From positions 62,001 through 126,000 of the forward strand of contig MU404113.1 in assembly GCA_022695795.1 (NCBI GenBank): 64,000 bases of DNA. Reading direction: 5' to 3'. The stretch is from Biscogniauxia marginata. Taxonomy: Eukaryota > Ascomycota > Sordariomycetes > Xylariales > Xylariaceae. Shown one piece after another: positions 59,629 through 64,000 of the stretch; positions within the stretch are counted from its first letter, which is position 1, and each line of letters starts with the position of its first letter. The notes below the pieces were generated by a model. It had not been told where the DNA came from and made no database searches. It worked only from the letters and a program-made list of their open reading frames with translations. Both the position numbers and the translations under genes were made by a program.

Positions 59629-61458
59629 ATGGCTGACGTCGAGGCAGCGAAGAAGGAGGACGAGATCGTGACGAACCCCGCTGATCGCCAGGACGATGCG
59701 ATTGGTGACCTGAAGTTGGAGCAGGAAAGCCGCAATGTCGGCACGCTCAATCGTAAGCTCAAGTCGCGACATGTCCAGTTCATGGCGTTGTCGGGGGCTA
59801 TTGGGACGGGCCTCTTCGTCGGGAGTGGACAAGTCTTGTCACTCGCGGGCCCTCTATCGGCCTTCCTGGCCTATCTAATCACCGCCTTCAATGTCTACTG
59901 CGTGGTGCACAGCCTCGGCGAGATGGCGACGTACCTCCCTCTTCCGGGGGCCGTTCCCGTGTATGCGGCGCGTTACGTCGACGAGGCCCTCGGCTTCACG
60001 CTCGGGTGGAACTACTGGTACCAACTTGCCATCGGCGTCCCCATCGAGGTGACGGTGTCGGTCGTGATCGTCGACTACTGGCCGAACGACGTGCCCGACG
60101 TGGCGCTGATCACCCTGTTCTTCCTGACCATGGTGATACTTAACTGCTTCCCCGTGCGCATCTACGGCGAGGCCGAATTTGCCTTCGGTGCCATCAAGCT
60201 GACCACGATCGTCGGGCTTATTCTCCTCATGTTCATCATCACCCTCGGTGGGACGCCAAACGGCGAGCGCATTGGGTTCAGGTACTGGCAAGACCCAGGC
60301 CCGATGAATGAGTACCTGACTGCCGGCTCCCTCGGCCGGTTTCTGGCATTCTGGAAGGTATTTATCCAGGCTACGTTCAGCTATGGGGGTAGCGAGATGG
60401 TTGTCATCGCGTCTGGTGAGACGGAAAACCCTCGCCGCAATATCCCTAAGGCGATACGGCGGGTCTTCTGGCGTATTGCACTCTTCTATGTGCTTGCCAT
60501 CTTCCTTGTGACTCTGTGTGTATCATCACAGGATCCGCGTCTCTTAGACGCGATCGAGAACTCAAAGCCAGGCGCTGCAGCGTCGCCGTTTGGTCAGTAT
60601 CCAGAGCTCTTCTAAACTCTTTCAAATCGACGCAGTGTTCATTCCGTACTGGGATGCAGAAAGAACACTTGATCTCAAAGTTTTGTTGATTCTCCTATTT
60701 TGCCACAACACGTTCCCCTGATATATCATCAACAGGGGGTGTATACTAACTTAAAGATATGAGAAATAGTGATCGCTATCGAGAACGGTGGAATTGAGAT
60801 CCTGCCTTCGATAATCAATGCTGTCGTTTTAACTTCGGCATGGTCGGCAGGAAACTCCTTCTTCTATGCATCAACGCGTGTACTGTATTCGTCTGCTCTG
60901 GATGGCAAAGCCCCGAAGATTCTGGCATATGAGAGATGGGGAGTTCCTTACGGCAGCGTCGCGGCGACGACGGCCCTATCATGCCTATGTTACCTGAATG
61001 TGAACAACAACGGCGAGGAGGTGTTCTTCTGGTTTTCGAACTTGTCCGCGGTCTCTACTCTTATCGTCTGGGCTTCCATCTGCATCACCTACCTCCGGTT
61101 CTACTACGGCCTTCGCCATAACGGGATATCGCGTGACAGTCTGCCGTGGAAGTCACCGCTGCAGCCGTTCCTGGCATACTTTGCCATATGCTTCTGCTTG
61201 ATCGTCGCCTTTTTCAACGGGTTTGACGCTTTCTTCCCGGGCAAGTTCAGCGCCAAGACATTCGTACCGCCCTATATTGATATCCCAATCTTTGCGTGCT
61301 TGTTCCTTGGGTATAAACTCTTCAAGAGAACAAGCTTCGTTAAGCTGGGTGATATGGACTTATGGAGTGGCAAGACGGAAGTCGATCGCTTAGAGGGGAC
61401 TTGGCCTGAGGTGCAGCCGAGGAATTTCTTGGAGAGGATATGGTTCTGGATTGCATGA
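59629..61458 (+). CDS. Amino acid permease, fungal YAT/APC family (two exons)
   Basis: Exons 59629-60592 and 60770-61458 with a 177-nt intron, long for this window, give 550 residues. The start MADVEAAKKEDEI is preceded by an in-frame non-ATG extension only. Landmarks are SRHVQFMALSGAIGTGLFVGS, YGEAEFAFGAIKL, SYGGSEMVVIASGETENPRRNIPKAI and STRVLYSSALDGKAPKIL; the C-terminus ends ERIWFWIA. About twelve membrane segments. It differs from the other permease in intron positions and in several loops, so it is an old paralogue rather than a recent copy. The intron falls within the large loop between PGAAASPF and VIAIENGGI. Confidence 0.92.
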
Positions 61459-62109
61459 TATAAATAAGTTTTATATATTATTATAAAACGAGTAAAAAAT
61501 CTCGCTTAACTTTTTAATAATTACGTAATTAATATTATATAACGTGTCTTATAAGCAAATAAGCCACACAAATAAGTAAGCCACTTAATTTCCTATATAA
61601 AATCGACTTTTTTAAAATTTTATAACTTTACGCGTAAAAATCGTAAAAATCCTAGACCTTCTTTTTTAGTTATATAACTATTTATTTTAATTAAAAGTAA
61701 AATCGAAAAAATTAATTTCAAAAAACGCGAAAAGAAAACGCGTAAAAATTAAAATTAAAATAAAACATATAAACCTTTTTACGTATTTCTTTATATATTT
61801 CACTTTTATTTTTTTCGATTTTACTTTTAATTAAACCTTATAATTATATAATTAAAAAAAAAGGTTCGAGATTTTTACGATTTTTACGTGTAAAGTTATA
61901 AAATTTTAAAAAAGTCGATTTTATATAGGAAATTAAGTGGCTTACTTATTTGTGTGGCTTATTTGCTTATAAGACACGTTATATAATAAATATATAATAA
62001 ATGTTAAAAAACGCTTAAATAATAATTTAACTTGTAATAAATAAATATATTTTTTTTAATTTTTAAAAATACAGAGAGATAAAAAAGTAATATAAAAGCA
62101 AAAAAACAA
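61459..62109. other. Strongly AT-rich region with a large palindrome
   Basis: Dominated by the inverted repeat described next; the rest is A/T runs. No coding potential. Confidence 0.7.
61534..61987. repeat. Large AT-rich palindrome (foldback or MITE-like)
   Basis: The left arm 61534-61631 is identical to the reverse complement of the right arm 61890-61987 over 98 bases. The similarity continues inwards to about 61715 and 61800 with mismatches that are often G/A or C/T transitions. The centre (about 85 bases) is AT-rich and contains ACGCG motifs. No coding sequence and no obvious target-site duplication is seen at the ends. It could be a foldback element, a MITE, or a degraded inverted duplication. 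Confidence 0.85.
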
Positions 62110-62202
62110 TGGCGATAGCCGGAATCGAACCGGCGTTTACACGGTATTATTTGTGGGTTGCACATCCACAACGTGTTGTCCTAACCACTAGACGATATCA
62201 CC
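62110..62202 (-). tRNA. tRNA-His (GTG) with an intron
   Basis: The acceptor stem GGTGATA/TATCGCC pairs, the D arm GTCTAGTGGTTAGGAC and T arm GCCGG-TTCGATT-CCGGC are intact, and the anticodon stem ACACG/CGTGT pairs around TTGTGG with a roughly 21-nt intron after position 37. The anticodon is GTG. A73 is the discriminator base. Confidence 0.9.
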
Positions 62203-62211
62203 AGGCGATGG

Positions 62212-62303
62212 TGATCAAGATGGGATTCGAACCCACAATCTTCTGATTAGCTGAGCTGTGCTGAGCTTCGTAGTCAGACGCCTTGCCATTGGGCCACTCG
62301 ACC
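62212..62303 (-). tRNA. tRNA-Arg (ACG) with an intron
   Basis: The acceptor stem GGTCGAG/CTTGATC has two G-U pairs, the T arm is TGGG-TTCGAAT-CCCA, and the anticodon stem TCTGA/TCAGA encloses CTACGA, a roughly 20-nt intron (itself containing repeated AGCTCAGC) and the last loop base. It lies nine bases from tRNA-His on the same strand. Confidence 0.85.
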
Positions 62304-63837
62304 GTGGTGAACTTCGTCATCAATTTAGTTTATAATGGTAAGTTGCACTGTTTGCTAGAGCTAGTTGGGGCTGGCCATTCCATGCAACTAATTCCCGTCC
62401 TGTCGGTTAAACCACGGCATCCTCCACCAACCAGCAAGCAGCGCTTCCACTTCTATGTACTTTACTTAAGTCACACACATAGCAGTTAAATCGCAAGTAC
62501 GGCCGGCATCTTTCTTACTTTAAATATTTCCATTATTTACGTATATTATATTACGCTTTTTTTATTAAACATTTAATTCAAAATAACTATATATTTAAAT
62601 TATGAAATTAAATAAATAATAAAAAAGCTTTTTTTAAATAAGTAGTTTTATTATAATATATTAATATTATATATAATAAGTAATGTTTTTTTAATATTAT
62701 ATTTAAAGTTATTTATAATCACGACATTTATAAGGCTAAATAACTTGCTAAGTACGTTACGTATATCACTTTTGTCGTAATAAAGGCCGTTAATGAAAAT
62801 TATATTTAAGTATTAATCGGAACGCTTTATTACTTAGTAGATACTTAGTTTAAACGGGAAAACTAAGTTAATATGTATAGTTATTATACAGATAAGTAGA
62901 AGTTAATTATCGTACATTACAAATTGTGTTTATTATGCTAGGAACTAGGTGGTTTCCTTGTTAATAAGTAGCCTTTCTCGTAGATGCTAGGTATTTACTA
63001 CCACTTAATTCACCGTGATAATGTCAACGAAACTCGTATCGCCACAGGGTAGGGCGAGACTTAATGTAACTGCCTACCTAAGGTGAAAATATATACCTGT
63101 AGGTTTAGTCCTTCTTTTATAGCCGGCTTGTTTTGTTTTGCCTCGTTCTATACAAAATTCTTTTTTAAAAATATACGCATCCTGGGCAACCTTGATATTA
63201 CTTCATTTGAAACGTCACTAAATATCCTATGGAGAAAAATCAAGCAGCAACGATGGGAGAAAGTAGTGTAATGAAATATGACATAGAAATTCCAGCTGCT
63301 GGAGGCGTTGGTGCTGTTGTTGTTGTCGTCGTTGTGCGAAAAGACAAATCACAGGTAATTCAAAGATAGAGCCCCTTTACATGAGAAATAGTCTCTAAGT
63401 TCTTGTTAAGCCTTGTACTTGTAACGCTCTTCGCCGTTCTAGGCTCACTACAGGTGAAGCGTGATCTAGACAGCTGCCTTGAGCAACAACAACTATATAA
63501 GCTACGAACACATACCATCCCCTTACTAGTCGTTGGCACTTGGATGATTGTGTTATTGGGGTTGTCTTTATCGAATTGTCTATCTGTTTTTCCTGAGTGG
63601 CTAGGCACGGATTATAGGGTGAGAGACTTAGCTATAATGAGGTATATAGACTGAGATGTTGATAAGCTTCATTACTAGACCTATTATTTATTACGTTTCG
63701 TTGCGCATGAGACTATGCGTACGCGTCCAAGTTTGTTAAGCCCAGTTGGAGGTAGCTTGCACTCCTAGAAATACTCTTTACGGTACGCTATATAATGTAC
63801 CTCTCCCACGTATATTCTAAAACATACCCAAACACAG
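62304..63837. other. AT-rich gene-free stretch
   Basis: 62500-62980 is very AT-rich. Frames further right (63083-63271, 63360-63654) are short and overlap on both strands. No gene is supported. Confidence 0.55.
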
Positions 63838-64000
63838 TCAATTCTCGACAAACAAATTTTGATCCTTCTGATCTCTAGCCTCCTCATCCAACAGCCCTAA
63901 AGCTCGTCGCCATAAGTCCTCATTCCTGAAATCTAGCCACGCCAGTGCCATAAGAATCATTGAGAATATGAAGATGAAGAGGCTTAACCAACGCGATGCT
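63838..64000 (-). CDS. 3' end of a membrane-protein gene, cut by the window edge
   Basis: The last 53 codons and stop of a minus-strand gene entering from the right. They read as one membrane segment (WLSLFIFIFSMILMALAWL) followed by a charged cytosolic-type tail (NEDLWRRALGLLDEEARDQKDQ) ending LFVEN. No family assignment is possible from this piece. It could equally be the final exon of a transporter or of another membrane enzyme. Confidence 0.6.
   Translation of the reverse strand, partial: ASRWLSLFIFIFSMILMALAWLDFRNEDLWRRALGLLDEEARDQKDQNLFVEN

Overview
The window is genomic DNA of a filamentous ascomycete (Pezizomycotina, most likely a sordariomycete). The genes carry short introns (57 to about 180 nt) with GTRAGT-type donors and CTRAY branch sites. 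The proteins match fungal families (Elp3, Ubc1, Rpt2, Lsc1, cyclin H, TRI12-type MFS, GLEYA, YAT-type permeases). Two intron-bearing tRNA genes lie near the right end. I recognise no rRNA, CRISPR array or intact transposon. Intergenic DNA is long (0.6-3.8 kb), often AT-rich, and sprinkled with short CCTAGG/GGTACC palindromes.

Left part (1-8.6 kb): gene-poor except for three divergent paralogues of a small Cys/His-rich protein family, all on the minus strand within about 3.8 kb. I recognise no named family for them, and they are the best candidate for something undescribed. 8.6-17.5 kb: a DUF89/ARMT1-type damage-control phosphatase, a membrane protein of promethin/LDAF1 type facing it, then UBC1 (E2) and ELP3 (Elongator) head to head. 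18.2-28.9 kb: a TRI12-type MFS exporter, LSC1 (succinyl-CoA ligase alpha) head to head with RPT2 (26S proteasome ATPase), and a proline-rich SYLF protein.

30-53.9 kb: an accessory-looking stretch with a solo Zn2Cys6-like protein, a GPI-anchored 5'-nucleotidase, a small GLEYA-domain secreted protein, a BAR-domain protein without SH3, a 2OG-Fe(II) oxygenase with a low-complexity insert, a divergent kinase with DFA in place of DFG, a single-exon PhyH-type oxygenase, a secreted GPI-type protein, and then the conserved cyclin H gene. 54.5-64 kb: two amino acid permeases of different intron architecture, a large AT-rich palindrome next to tandem tRNA-His and tRNA-Arg genes, and the 3' end of a membrane-protein gene cut by the window edge.

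Exon structures were built by eye from splice signals, reading frame and family conservation. The gene set mixes housekeeping functions (tRNA modification, ubiquitin/proteasome, TCA cycle, transcription/CAK) with surface and transport functions. I see no obvious secondary-metabolite backbone gene.
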